DNA from: Kribbella jiaozuonensis
GTDB taxonomy: Bacteria; Actinomycetota; Actinomycetes; Propionibacteriales; Kribbellaceae
Reading direction: 5' to 3'
NCBI RefSeq assembly: GCF_005233875.1
Contig: NZ_SZPZ01000004.1
Coordinates: forward strand, 992,001 to 1,056,000
DNA length: 64,000 nt
This document shows, one piece after another, positions 42,048 to 50,414 of this stretch. Below the pieces are notes generated by a model, which worked only from the letters and a program-made list of their open reading frames with translations, was not told the DNA's origin and searched no databases. The translations under genes were made by a program, and so were the position numbers. Every line of letters starts with the position of its first letter. The first letter of the stretch is position 1.

Positions 42048-43481
42048 TCAGCTCGTCGCCGCCTCGGTGATGATCGGTGCACTCGCGCGCTCGACCTGGG
42101 CTTCCGGGTCGAGATCCTCGAGCCGCCGCCCGCGGGTCGACAGGCCGAGCGTCAGGATCGCGAGCGCGCCGAGCAGCAGCGCGGCGGCGATCATCGAGAA
42201 CACGCCCAGGAATCCGACCGACGTGAACAGGACGCCGATCAGGATCGGTGCGGTGATCCCACCGAATCGGCCGACCGCGGATGCGGTTCCCATTCCGGTC
42301 GCGCGGATCGCGGTCGGGTACACCTCGGGCGTGTAGGCGTAGAGACCGGCGTACGTGCCGTTCATGAAGAACGACAGCAGGATGCCGAAGAAGAGCACCT
42401 GCCCGTTGCTGCTCGCGTTCGCGATCAGGAAGGCCGAGATCGCTCCTCCGGCCAGGTACGACGCGATGGTCCACTTCCGGTCGAGCCGCTCGTTCAGGTA
42501 TGCGCCCGAGTAGTAGCCGGGAACCTGCGCCAGCGTGATCAGCAACGCGTAGCTCAGGCTCTTCGAGATCGTGAGGTCACGCTCGACGAGCAGCGACGGG
42601 ATCCAGGTGAAGAAGCCGAAGAACGCGAACGTGATCGAGATCCACAGCAACCACAACACCGCAGTACGACGAGCTAGGCCGTTCTGCCACATCAGGATCA
42701 GCCCCGCGCCGGGCTTGGGCTTCCGCGGTACGGACACCGTGGTCTCCGGGGCTGCCGCGGGGACCGGCGGCACGTCCTTGCCTGATTCGCGTACGGCGTC
42801 CTCCAACGCGTCGACCACCTTTGTCGCCTCGGCAGTCCGGCCCTGCTGGATCAGCCAGCGCGGCGACTCCAGCAGACCGCGGCGCCACCACAGCAGCATC
42901 AGCACCGGCAGCGCGGTGACCACCTGAGCGACGCGCCAGCCGTGGTCGAACGCCGGCACGAACACCCTGCCGAGGAGCGCCGAAGCGACGTACCCTGCGG
43001 AGAAGAACCCTGCGACTGATCCGACCAGCAGACCGCGCGACCGGGCGGGGATGAACTCGGCGATGAACGCCGGGATGATCGCGGCTTCCGCGCCGACTCC
43101 GATCCCGGCGATGATCCGGGCGCTGAAGAAGATCTCCCAGGTCGGGGCGAACGCGGCGACGAGCGTGGCAGCGCAGTACAGGGCCAGGGCGTACATCATC
43201 ACCTTGCGGCGGCCGATCGCGTCGCCGGTGATCCCTGCGCTCAGGGCACCGATCAGGATGCCGATCAGCAGCGAGCTGCCGATCAGACCGATCTGCCACG
43301 GGGCAAGGTGCCAGAGGGGTTTCACGGCCGGCAGCAGGTACGAGACGAGTGAGCCGTCCATGCCGTCGAAGGCGATGCCGAGACCGCCCATCAGGAGCAG
43401 TTTGACGTGCGGACGGGAGAGCGGGAGTCGTTCGAGACGGTCCAGCAGTACGCGGCCTGCGGCTGAGATTTCCACGGTCAT
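42048..43481 (-). CDS. MFS transporter, aromatic-acid/sugar porter-like
   Basis: 477 residues with twelve predicted membrane segments. LLMGGLGIAFDGMDGSLVSYLLP is a first helix of the type found in organic acid:H+ symporters; GDAIGRRKVMMYALALY is the MFS loop 2-3 motif; SPRWLIQQGR follows helix 6 as in sugar/organic-acid porters. The central loop is long (about 60 residues). ATG 43481 is preferred since GGAGG lies five bases upstream; ATG 43493 precedes that site. First gene of the operon with two amidohydrolases and divergent from an RpiR regulator. Confidence 0.83.
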   Translation of the reverse strand: MTVEISAAGRVLLDRLERLPLSRPHVKLLLMGGLGIAFDGMDGSLVSYLLPAVKPLWHLAPWQIGLIGSSLLIGILIGALSAGITGDAIGRRKVMMYALALYCAATLVAAFAPTWEIFFSARIIAGIGVGAEAAIIPAFIAEFIPARSRGLLVGSVAGFFSAGYVASALLGRVFVPAFDHGWRVAQVVTALPVLMLLWWRRGLLESPRWLIQQGRTAEATKVVDALEDAVRESGKDVPPVPAAAPETTVSVPRKPKPGAGLILMWQNGLARRTAVLWLLWISITFAFFGFFTWIPSLLVERDLTISKSLSYALLITLAQVPGYYSGAYLNERLDRKWTIASYLAGGAISAFLIANASSNGQVLFFGILLSFFMNGTYAGLYAYTPEVYPTAIRATGMGTASAVGRFGGITAPILIGVLFTSVGFLGVFSMIAAALLLGALAILTLGLSTRGRRLEDLDPEAQVERASAPIITEAATS

Positions 43482-43521
43482 CGGAGCCTCCATCCGTCGG
43501 TGGATGACTCAGGACAGTAGA

Positions 43522-43576
43522 TGCATGATTTCGTGCATGCAAGACCTGGTGCAATATTTCGTGCATCCGGCACAAT
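43522..43576. promoter_or_regulatory. Tandem RpiR-type operator and promoter
   Basis: TGCA-N8-TGCA occurs twice, at 43522-43537 and 43550-43565, 28 bases apart, and both copies share the downstream half ATTTCGTGCAT. A CACAAT -10-like hexamer (43571-43576) is six bases before the RpiR ATG. Both divergent genes could be controlled from here. The repeats are visible directly; the identity of the binding protein is inferred from position. Confidence 0.65.
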
Positions 43577-43582
43577 GGGGTG

Positions 43583-44443
43583 ATGACTGACCAGGGCCCT
43601 TCCGTGGCCGAGTGGCTCGACAAGCAGGTCGGCAGCGCACGGCTCGGCCCGAAGGCGGAACGGGTGCGGCATGTGGTCGCGACGCAGCCGAGCTTCGCGT
43701 CGTACGCGACCGCCGCCGAGGTGGCCGAGCGCGCCGAGGTGAACGGGGCGACGGTTGTTCGGTTCGCCCAGTCGCTCGGGTTTGCGGGCTGGCCGCAGTT
43801 CCAGGCGGAATTCCGGTCGATGTACGTCGTACGGCGGTATGACGTGGAGGCCGGCGCGCCGACGACGGGGCACGCCGGCGTACTCGCGTCCGCCTTTGCG
43901 CGGGATGCGGAGAACCTGCAGTCGTGTTTGCAGTCCTTCGACTACGAGGAAGGTGCGGCTGTCGTCGAGGCGATCCACGCGGCCCGCCGTACGCTCGTCG
44001 TCGCTACCGGGACGCACTCGTTGCCCGCGCAGGGGTTGGCGATGATGGCGGCCAGTCGCGGGTACGACATCAGCCTGGAGGACCGGAGCGGGCCGCATCT
44101 GACCAATGCGCTGGCGCGGCTGACGAGCGACGACTGCGTGGTCGCGTTCAGCTTCTGGCAGCACTACAAACAGACGGTCGCCGCCCTGCGGTTCGCCCGC
44201 ACAGTCGGCGCCACCACCTGCGCCATCACCGACACCCGCCACTCCCCTGCGGCCGATCACGCCGACCACATCCTCATCATCCCCGCCGAAGGCATCTCCA
44301 ACTTCCGCTCAATGACAGTCGCCACCAGCCTCGCCTACGGCCTGGCTGCCGCCCTGGTAGCCATAGACCCCCAACGCACCCGCTCCGCCATCTCCCACGT
44401 AGACGCCCTCTGGCAAGACATGAACTTCTTCGTCCCCGACTGA
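43583..44443 (+). CDS. RpiR-family transcriptional regulator
   Basis: 286 residues. The N-terminal RpiR helix-turn-helix reads YATAAEVAERAEVNGATVVRFAQSLGFAGWPQFQ, and from about residue 115 a SIS domain follows (TLVVATGTHSLPAQGLAMM, VVAFSFWQHYKQTVAAL). The usual SIS ligand is a sugar phosphate, yet the divergent operon encodes an MFS carrier and amidohydrolases, so the effector may differ. ATG 43583 lies six bases from a -10-like hexamer, fitting a leaderless mRNA; GTG 43580 is directly before it. Written out residues are family landmarks; the target assignment is inference. Confidence 0.87.
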   Translation: MTDQGPSVAEWLDKQVGSARLGPKAERVRHVVATQPSFASYATAAEVAERAEVNGATVVRFAQSLGFAGWPQFQAEFRSMYVVRRYDVEAGAPTTGHAGVLASAFARDAENLQSCLQSFDYEEGAAVVEAIHAARRTLVVATGTHSLPAQGLAMMAASRGYDISLEDRSGPHLTNALARLTSDDCVVAFSFWQHYKQTVAALRFARTVGATTCAITDTRHSPAADHADHILIIPAEGISNFRSMTVATSLAYGLAAALVAIDPQRTRSAISHVDALWQDMNFFVPD

Positions 44444-44462
44444 GGCGACCGCACTTACGGCC

Positions 44463-45233
44463 CTAGTGAAGGGTGTAGCCGCCGTCGATGACCACGACTG
44501 AGCCGGTCATGAAGCTGGAGGCGTCCGAGGCGAGGAAGACTACGGTTGGGGCGATCTCGTCCGGTACGGCGTAGCGCTGCATCGGTGCGTCGTCGATCCA
44601 GCGTGCCTTGAACTGTGGCTCGTCGACCGGTGCCATCTCGGTCTTCACGTAGCCGGGCGCGACGGCGTTCACGCGGATGTTCAGCGGCGCCCACTCCGCC
44701 GCCAGCGACTTGGTCAGCTGATGGACGGCGGCCTTCGACGCGTTGTACGCCGGTTGCCATTGCGGACGGTTGACGATCTGTGCCGAGATCGAGCCGATGT
44801 TGACGATGGTGCCGCCGCCGACGGTGGTGAAGTGGCGCGCGGTCGTCTGGCTGAGCTTCCACAAGCCGTCGACGTTGGTCGAGAACACCTCGTCCCATTC
44901 CTCGTCCGGGATGTCGAGCGACGGCCGATGGACACACGTCCCGGCGTTGTTCACCAGGATGTCCAGCCGCCCGGTCGCCTCCAGCGCAGCGTCGACCGCG
45001 GCCTGGCCGGACGCACGGTCGTTGACATCGAGCCCGACGCCGATCACCGTCCGCCCGGTCGCCTCGGCCAGCCGCGCGGCCGCCTCCTTGGACGCCGCGG
45101 CATCGCGCGCCCCGATCACCACATCCGCGCCGGCCTCGGCCAACCCGGTGGCGAACGCGAGCCCGAGCCCGCGATATCCACCAGTCACCAACGCCGTCCG
45201 CCCGGCCAACGAGAACTTGTCAAGAACGCTCAT
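44463..45233 (-). CDS. Classical SDR (glucose 1-dehydrogenase / gluconate 5-dehydrogenase-like)
   Basis: 256 residues. TALVTGGYRGLGLAFATGL is the NAD(P)-binding glycine motif, LVNNAGTC the NNAG motif, IGSISA the catalytic serine, and AYNASKAAVHQL the Tyr-Lys pair. The C-terminus MTGSVVVIDGGYTLH is typical of sugar or polyol dehydrogenases. The ATG lies 14 bases inside the end of the lysR gene on the same strand, so the two are co-transcribed. The substrate is unknown. Confidence 0.85.
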   Translation of the reverse strand: MSVLDKFSLAGRTALVTGGYRGLGLAFATGLAEAGADVVIGARDAAASKEAAARLAEATGRTVIGVGLDVNDRASGQAAVDAALEATGRLDILVNNAGTCVHRPSLDIPDEEWDEVFSTNVDGLWKLSQTTARHFTTVGGGTIVNIGSISAQIVNRPQWQPAYNASKAAVHQLTKSLAAEWAPLNIRVNAVAPGYVKTEMAPVDEPQFKARWIDDAPMQRYAVPDEIAPTVVFLASDASSFMTGSVVVIDGGYTLH

Positions 45234-46083
45234 CGGGCCATTGTCCCTGGTACGCGGTGGACGCGAGCTGAACAAAGGACTGCACGAGCGGGTTGCTCTC
45301 CCCCGTCTTCCAGCTCACCACGACCCGGCTCGGCGGCAGATCGACGATCGGTACGACGGTGAGCTCGCCCGGCGGGTTGTGACCGAGCGGACTCAACCCG
45401 ACCGTGCCGTTCCAGAGCACGGCCTGCAGACATTCCTGGACCGAGCGCACGACCGAACCCTCGCGATGCTGACCGCCGTTCCAGTACGACTGCCAGATCG
45501 GGTCGGTGTCGGCCGGGAACTGGAACCACCGCCGATCCGCCAGGTCCGCGAGCTTCAACTGATCGCGCTGAGCCAACGGATCATCGGCCCGCAGTACGGC
45601 GCCGACCGGATCGGCCCGCAACTCGTGCACGGTCAATCCCGTCTCGTCGAACGGCGCTCGCGTCAGCGCCACGTCGACGAGACCCGCTCGAAGACCGCAG
45701 GTGGGATCGGTGAGATCGGCTTCGCGGATCCGGACCTCCACATCCGGATGCTGCTGCCGATACGCCGCCGCCAACCGGCTCGCACCCGGATCGGTGCTGT
45801 CCCCGAGCATCCCGATCGTGAAGCTGACCGCACCGCGGACCCGCGCCGGTAGCTGATCAGCCTGCTCCAGCAGAGCCCGCGCCTCCTGCAGCAGTACGAC
45901 GCCTGCCGGCGTGAGCGCGACCCCCGCCGCGGAGCGGTCGAACAGCGTGGCGCCGAGCTCCCGCTCCAGCTGCTTGATCGCGCGGCTCAGCGGCGGCTGA
46001 CTCATCTGGAGCCGCATCGCCGCCCGGCCGAAGTGGAGTTCCTCGGCAACGGCGACGAAGTACCGCAGGGTGCGCAGCTCCAT
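45220..46083 (-). CDS. LysR-family transcriptional regulator
   Basis: 287 residues. MELRTLRYFVAVAEELHFGRAA, then QMSQPPLSRAIKQLERELG, is a canonical LysR winged helix, and the effector domain begins near residue 88. The ATG is 82 bases from the divergent MBL-fold gene. A perfect T-N11-A dyad lies ten bases upstream of the start. It likely controls both the MBL gene and its own operon with the SDR. The open frame extends further upstream but is a shadow of the MBL gene. Confidence 0.9.
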   Translation of the reverse strand: MELRTLRYFVAVAEELHFGRAAMRLQMSQPPLSRAIKQLERELGATLFDRSAAGVALTPAGVVLLQEARALLEQADQLPARVRGAVSFTIGMLGDSTDPGASRLAAAYRQQHPDVEVRIREADLTDPTCGLRAGLVDVALTRAPFDETGLTVHELRADPVGAVLRADDPLAQRDQLKLADLADRRWFQFPADTDPIWQSYWNGGQHREGSVVRSVQECLQAVLWNGTVGLSPLGHNPPGELTVVPIVDLPPSRVVVSWKTGESNPLVQSFVQLASTAYQGQWPDERS

Positions 46084-46092
46084 GACCAGCGA

Positions 46093-46111
46093 CGATACCC
46101 GCACGGTATCG
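46093..46111. promoter_or_regulatory. LysR operator (perfect dyad)
   Basis: CGATACC (46093-46099) and GGTATCG (46105-46111) form a perfect inverted repeat with a five-base spacer, fitting T-N11-A (T46096, A46108). It lies nine bases upstream of the lysR ATG and 54 bases before the MBL gene, as expected for a LysR recognition site. Confidence 0.7.
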
Positions 46112-46165
46112 CCGCGACCGGATCGGTCTTGGACGCCGCAGCGGCGCAGGCGGTGCGATGGGAGC

Positions 46166-47050
46166 ATGACCGACGTACTGCTGCCCGATCCCGCCGTCCG
46201 CGTTGCCGACGCCGAGGAGCTCGCGCCCGACCTGCTGGTGATCCCGAACAAGCGGGTCGACCTTGTGCCGAACATCGGCATCATCGGCGGCACCGATGCC
46301 GTCCTGGTCGTCGACACCGGCGTCGGCATCGCGAACGCCGAGGAGGTCCTGGCACTGGCGACCGAGGTCGCGCGCGGGCGGCGGCTGTACCTGACTACGA
46401 CCCACTTCCACCCCGAGCACGCGTTCGGCGCGCAGGTCTTCGCAGGGCACGCGACGTACCTCGTCAACCGCGCGCAGGCGGACGACCTGGAGGCCAAGGG
46501 CGCCGGTTACCTGGAGATGTTCCGCGGGTTCGGCGGGGCGATCGCCGAGCGGCTCGAGGGCGTCGAGATCCCCGTGCCCGACGAGGTGTACGGCGATGTG
46601 CACGACCTCGACCTCGGCGGCCGGATCGTCGAGCTGCGCGCCACCGGCCGCGGGCACACGAAGGGCGATCAGGTCATCCAGGTGCCGGACGCAGGCGTGC
46701 TGTTCACCGGCGATCTGGCCGAGACGGGACAGTTCGCGATCTTCCCGTGGTTCCCGCCGTACGACGTCGATGTCTCCGGTGTCGGCTGGTTGTCCGTGAT
46801 GGATCGACTGACCACGACCGCGCCGAAGATCGTCGTACCGGGTCACGGCGACCTCGGCGGCCCGGAGATCCTCACCGCCGTCGGCGACTACCTCCGCGAG
46901 CTCCGCGACGAGACGTGGCGCCGACGGGACTCCGCAATGAACGAGTCCGACCTCCGCACCGAGGTCAAGTCGCTACTGATCGAGCGCCACCCCGAATGGT
47001 CCGGCCAGGACTGGATCGATCACGGCATCAACTGCCTGTGCACCGAATGA
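46166..47050 (+). CDS. MBL-fold metallo-hydrolase
   Basis: 294 residues from ATG 46166, preceded by GGGAG. The metal motif is TTTHFHPEHAFG (HxHxEH, with Glu in the place of the usual Asp), followed by GRGHTKGD and VLFTGDLAE, and the last histidine in IVVPGHGDLGG. The C-terminal tail after residue 240 includes a short helical segment ending in two Cys-containing residues (NCLCTE). It may hydrolyse a lactone, thioester or other ester. The divergent LysR suggests induction by a specific substrate. Confidence 0.85.
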   Translation: MTDVLLPDPAVRVADAEELAPDLLVIPNKRVDLVPNIGIIGGTDAVLVVDTGVGIANAEEVLALATEVARGRRLYLTTTHFHPEHAFGAQVFAGHATYLVNRAQADDLEAKGAGYLEMFRGFGGAIAERLEGVEIPVPDEVYGDVHDLDLGGRIVELRATGRGHTKGDQVIQVPDAGVLFTGDLAETGQFAIFPWFPPYDVDVSGVGWLSVMDRLTTTAPKIVVPGHGDLGGPEILTAVGDYLRELRDETWRRRDSAMNESDLRTEVKSLLIERHPEWSGQDWIDHGINCLCTE

Positions 47051-47053
47051 CCG

Positions 47054-48067
47054 CTACCGCTTGTCCTCGTCCAGGATCCGGTTGACGGACCGTTCGACGG
47101 TCGCGCGGGTCTTGTCGTCGTCGAGATCGTCGCCGACCCGGTTGATCACCTTGGCGATCGTCCGGCCATGGGCGAACTGATCGATGATGCGAGGGTCGAC
47201 GTACGAACTGCGGGCGACCGCTGGCGTGTTGCCGAGGTGCTCTGAGACCTCCGCGAGCATCTCCTTCACAGCAGTGTTGAGCGCGGCCTTCGTCGTCGGC
47301 GGGTCGGCGTCGGCCAGATCCACCGCGGCATGCACCGTGGCCGTCCAGGTCCGCAGGTCCTTCACCGTGTAGTCGTCGCCGACCAGCTCGTGGAACCTGT
47401 CGTTGACCATGCCGGCGTCGATCTCGTGGTAGCCCTCGTCGTCGCGGTACACCAGCAGCCGCGGGTTCTTGTGCCGACCGCGTTTCAGCGACCGAACAGC
47501 CTGCACCAGTCGATCATCGTCGAGCACGATCGTCCGCTCCTGCCCACCTTTCGCGACGAAGTCGAACACCACCTTCCCCTTGCTCACGCGGACGTCGTCA
47601 CGCAGCAAAGTCGCCGCACCACGGCTGCCGTTCTCGTCGGCGTACTGCGTGTTCCCGGTGCGGAAGACGCCGTAGTCGAGCATCCGCAGCGCCACCGCCA
47701 GCACGCGCCGCCGGTCGAGACCCCGCGTGCGCAAGTCCTCGTCCACCGCCTCGCGGAACGCCGGCAACTTGCGTGCCAACTCACGCACCCGGTCGTGCTT
47801 GACGAGGTCCTGCGCCGTCCGCCAGTCGTCGTGGTACAGATACTGCCGCCGTCCCGCCTCGTCGGTACCCGTCGCCTGGATGTGCCCGTTCGGGTACGGG
47901 CAGATCCACACGTCCTCCCATGCGGGCGGGATCGCCAGCGTCCGGATCCGCTCCACTACGTCGACGTCCTTGATCGTCTTGCCGTCGAGATCGAGGTAGC
48001 TGAATCCAGTCCCGCGTCGCCGGCGACGGAATCCCGACTTGTCGACCTGACTCTTTCGCAGCCGCAT
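47054..48067 (-). CDS. DNA topoisomerase IB
   Basis: 337 residues, the poxvirus/bacterial type IB family. The N-terminal domain has FSYLDLDGKTIKD and LAIPPAWEDVWICPYPNGHIQATGTD; the catalytic domain has RMLDYGVFRTGNTQYADENG (with the arginine), KGGQERTIVLDDD, KDLRTWTATVHAA (arginine and histidine region) and the nucleophile Tyr289 in ARSSYVDPRIID. It nicks and religates one DNA strand to relax supercoils. The ATG overlaps the stop of a PRC-barrel gene (TGATG), placing it last in an operon with two PRC proteins, an NRAMP-like carrier and a lipoprotein. Confidence 0.9.
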   Translation of the reverse strand: MRLRKSQVDKSGFRRRRRGTGFSYLDLDGKTIKDVDVVERIRTLAIPPAWEDVWICPYPNGHIQATGTDEAGRRQYLYHDDWRTAQDLVKHDRVRELARKLPAFREAVDEDLRTRGLDRRRVLAVALRMLDYGVFRTGNTQYADENGSRGAATLLRDDVRVSKGKVVFDFVAKGGQERTIVLDDDRLVQAVRSLKRGRHKNPRLLVYRDDEGYHEIDAGMVNDRFHELVGDDYTVKDLRTWTATVHAAVDLADADPPTTKAALNTAVKEMLAEVSEHLGNTPAVARSSYVDPRIIDQFAHGRTIAKVINRVGDDLDDDKTRATVERSVNRILDEDKR

Positions 48068-48408
48068 CAGTACCGGGCCATTTCTTCCAGCGGACGGAGG
48101 TCGTCGCGCCGGCTCGTCGTGGTGACGGTGTTGTCGGTGATTGCTTCGACCTCGTTCCAGGGCAGGTACCAGACGCTGCCGAGTCGTGCATGGACCAGGC
48201 GGCGCAGGAGCTCGGGGCCGACGTGGCGCTCGTACCCGAACAGGCGCGTGGCGCGGTTCTCTACCACGATCAGGCCGTCGACCCGGAGCGCGCGCTGCAT
48301 CGACATCAGCAACGGTCCGTCCTGGACCAGGCGTACGTCGGCGACACCGCCGATCTCGTTGCCGTCGGCATCGAACACTCGTCGTCCGAGCAGCTCATTC
48401 AGTCGCAT
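48067..48408 (-). CDS. PRC-barrel domain protein
   Basis: 113 residues. LNELLGRRVFDADGNEIGGVADVRL is the PRC-barrel beginning, and the second strand group ends in VWYLPWNEVEAI. A C-terminal polar tail of about 20 residues follows. PRC barrels are small beta structures that bind RNA, photosynthetic proteins or act as sensors beside metal transporters. It overlaps its upstream PRC neighbour by 14 bases and the topoisomerase by one base. No known partner can be named. Confidence 0.8.
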   Translation of the reverse strand: MRLNELLGRRVFDADGNEIGGVADVRLVQDGPLLMSMQRALRVDGLIVVENRATRLFGYERHVGPELLRRLVHARLGSVWYLPWNEVEAITDNTVTTTSRRDDLRPLEEMARY

Positions 48409-48688
48409 CGCCGGCTCCGGGGATCTTGTCGATGACGTGGTGCTCGATCCAGTCGTCGTAGTAGTCCAGGTCGAGGCCGGCGGCCGAGATCGTCACCGCG
48501 GTCTCGATCTCGGCGATCCGCCCTGCCGGGATCTCGGCCCGGCCAGAGATCAACGCCGCCACCACCGGCGGGTCGGCATCGAGATCGAGCTCGACGTCGT
48601 CGACCTTGCCGGCCAGATGACCGTCGGCCTGGTCGATCAGCTGCCGGTCGAGCAGATGCAGCTGCGCATGCAGTACCCGTCCAGCCAT
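48395..48688 (-). CDS. PRC-barrel-like small protein
   Basis: 97 residues. LHLLDRQLIDQADGHLAGKVDDVELDL, with two acidic/glycine-rich strands, resembles the start of PRC-barrel proteins, and VVAALISGRAEIPAGRI fits the following strand and turn. A helix ending in YYDDWIEHHVIDKIPGA is likely C-terminal. ATG 48688 has AGGAG seven bases upstream. The NRAMP-like gene ends two bases before it. A role near the carrier or the second PRC protein is inference. Confidence 0.7.
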   Translation of the reverse strand: MAGRVLHAQLHLLDRQLIDQADGHLAGKVDDVELDLDADPPVVAALISGRAEIPAGRIAEIETAVTISAAGLDLDYYDDWIEHHVIDKIPGAGDATE

Positions 48689-48690
48689 CG

Positions 48691-49920
48691 TCACGCTCCT
48701 GCCTTCGTGATGATCATCAGTGGTATCGCGGCGACCGACGCGATCGTCAGCAACGCCAGGTAGAACAGCCCGAAGGCGTTGCGAACCCGGCCGTTCGTCT
48801 CCCGGCCGACGTAATCGGGGTCGTTCGCGACGATCAGGATCGGCAGGTACGTCAGCGGCAACGCCATCGCGGCGAACACCACGGAGTACTCCGTCACCTT
48901 CACCGGATCGACCGCGGTCAGCAGGGTCAGCACCGCCAGCACCAGGCACACGATGATCACCACGTGGAACCGCGACGCCTCCCGCGGCCGGACGAGCTTG
49001 CCCCACTGCCAACCGCGGTACTGCGCGATCGTGTACCCGCACGACAACGCGGTCTCGAGCGCCGCGCCGAACGTCGCCGCGAACATGCCGAGCAGCACGA
49101 CCGCCAACCCGATCTTGCCAAAGGCAACGACCACCGGCAGCGCCACCTGCCCCAGCGTGCCGACCTGGATACCGGCCGGCAGGAAGAGCACCGCGGCACA
49201 CCCCATGATCGACAGCGACAACAGCCCACCGAGCGGGAACCCGATGAACACATTGGTCCGCTCGGTCCCCAGGTCGCGGCGCGTCCACTTCTCCTCAACC
49301 CCTCCGGAGGAGAAGAAGAACACCTCGTACGGCGTCATCGCGGCGCCGAACAACGCGATCCCGTAGTACGCGTACGTCGCCCAGCCCTCGTGACCGATTG
49401 GATGCAGCCGGGTTGCCTGGTGCAACAACTGGCCCCAGTCCGGACCGAGCTTGAACAGCGCGATCGCGAATACGATCAGCAGCAGTCCGAGCAAGCCGAA
49501 GACCTGCTCCAGCCGGGAGAACTTGACCCGCCAGATCACCAGCCACACCGCGAACGCCGCCAGCGGCATCCACAGCAGGTAGCTGACCCCACTCGCCAGC
49601 TCGAACGCGAGCGCGACACCGCCGATCTCCGCGATCAACGTCAGCAGCGTCACCAGGAACGAGGCCACCAGTGCGAGCAGTCCCGTCCGCGGTCCGAGCC
49701 GCTCGCGGATGAGGTCGAACACCGGTCGCCCGGACATCGCCACGACCCGGCCGGACATCTCGGCGTACACGATGATCCCGATCACGCCGACGATGACGAT
49801 CCAGGCCAGGTGCATGCCGAACCGCGCACCCACCAGGGCGTTGGTGACCAGGTCGCCGATATCGACGAACCCGCCGATCGCGGTCAGGATCCCGAGCGTG
49901 ACCCCGAGGAGCTTCTTCAT
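48691..49920 (-). CDS. Divergent NRAMP-like cation transporter
   Basis: 409 residues with about eleven membrane segments in the NRAMP/LeuT order. In helix 1 the canonical DPGN metal-binding motif reads DIGD (residues 20-23). In helix 6 the usual MPH-N reads TPYE (196-199), so the soft-metal methionine is absent and extra acidic groups are present. NRAMP-related proteins with such changes can prefer hard ions such as Mg or Al, but the ion here is unknown. It overlaps the upstream lipoprotein stop (ATGA), with the PRC gene following two bases later. Confidence 0.83.
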   Translation of the reverse strand: MKKLLGVTLGILTAIGGFVDIGDLVTNALVGARFGMHLAWIVIVGVIGIIVYAEMSGRVVAMSGRPVFDLIRERLGPRTGLLALVASFLVTLLTLIAEIGGVALAFELASGVSYLLWMPLAAFAVWLVIWRVKFSRLEQVFGLLGLLLIVFAIALFKLGPDWGQLLHQATRLHPIGHEGWATYAYYGIALFGAAMTPYEVFFFSSGGVEEKWTRRDLGTERTNVFIGFPLGGLLSLSIMGCAAVLFLPAGIQVGTLGQVALPVVVAFGKIGLAVVLLGMFAATFGAALETALSCGYTIAQYRGWQWGKLVRPREASRFHVVIIVCLVLAVLTLLTAVDPVKVTEYSVVFAAMALPLTYLPILIVANDPDYVGRETNGRVRNAFGLFYLALLTIASVAAIPLMIITKAGA

Positions 49921-50348
49921 TTCGCCAGCTCCCCGACCCGCTCGAGGTCCTTGCTGGAGAGTCGAAGCGCCGGAAGTTGCCGTTCGGCCGCGGCCAGGTC
50001 GTTGTTCCCGAGCGCGATCCGGACCGCCGTCACCGCGGACACCGCATCGTCCAGCGTCGAGTTGACCTGTTCGTACAACCTGGCCGACTGCTCGGTCGAC
50101 GGCTGCTGCGTCGAGAACGAGTCGGCCGTCTTCCCGAGGCTCTTCTCGGCGTCATCGACCATCCGACGGGCCGGCTGCGCCCAGAGCCGATGCGCCTGCA
50201 GTTGCTCGACGACCAGGCGGGTTGTATTCACCTCCGAGGCGGCGGTACGCGCTGTCTGTGCGGCGTTGTCGCGGAGCTTCTGATCGGGATCACCGCACCC
50301 GGCCAGAACCACCGCCGCCAGCACGCCGACTGCAATCCACCGCAGCAC
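49917..50348 (-). CDS. Small helical lipoprotein
   Basis: 143 residues. The signal peptide ends in the lipobox VLAGC (Cys about residue 18). The mature part is helical, rich in Ala, Gln, Glu and Ser, with a repeated coiled-coil-like pattern (QTARTAASEVNTTRLVVEQL, then SARLYEQVNSTLDDAVSAVT). No enzyme motif is seen. It is the first gene of the operon with the NRAMP-like carrier, overlapping by four bases, and may be an accessory extracytoplasmic factor. The start has no strong ribosome site. Confidence 0.7.
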   Translation of the reverse strand: MLRWIAVGVLAAVVLAGCGDPDQKLRDNAAQTARTAASEVNTTRLVVEQLQAHRLWAQPARRMVDDAEKSLGKTADSFSTQQPSTEQSARLYEQVNSTLDDAVSAVTAVRIALGNNDLAAAERQLPALRLSSKDLERVGELAK

Positions 50349-50414
50349 ACGTCACCATCCGAGGTCCGATAGTCGTACGACGAGGCACCTGTACCCAGCC
50401 CCACGCGCGATCAG

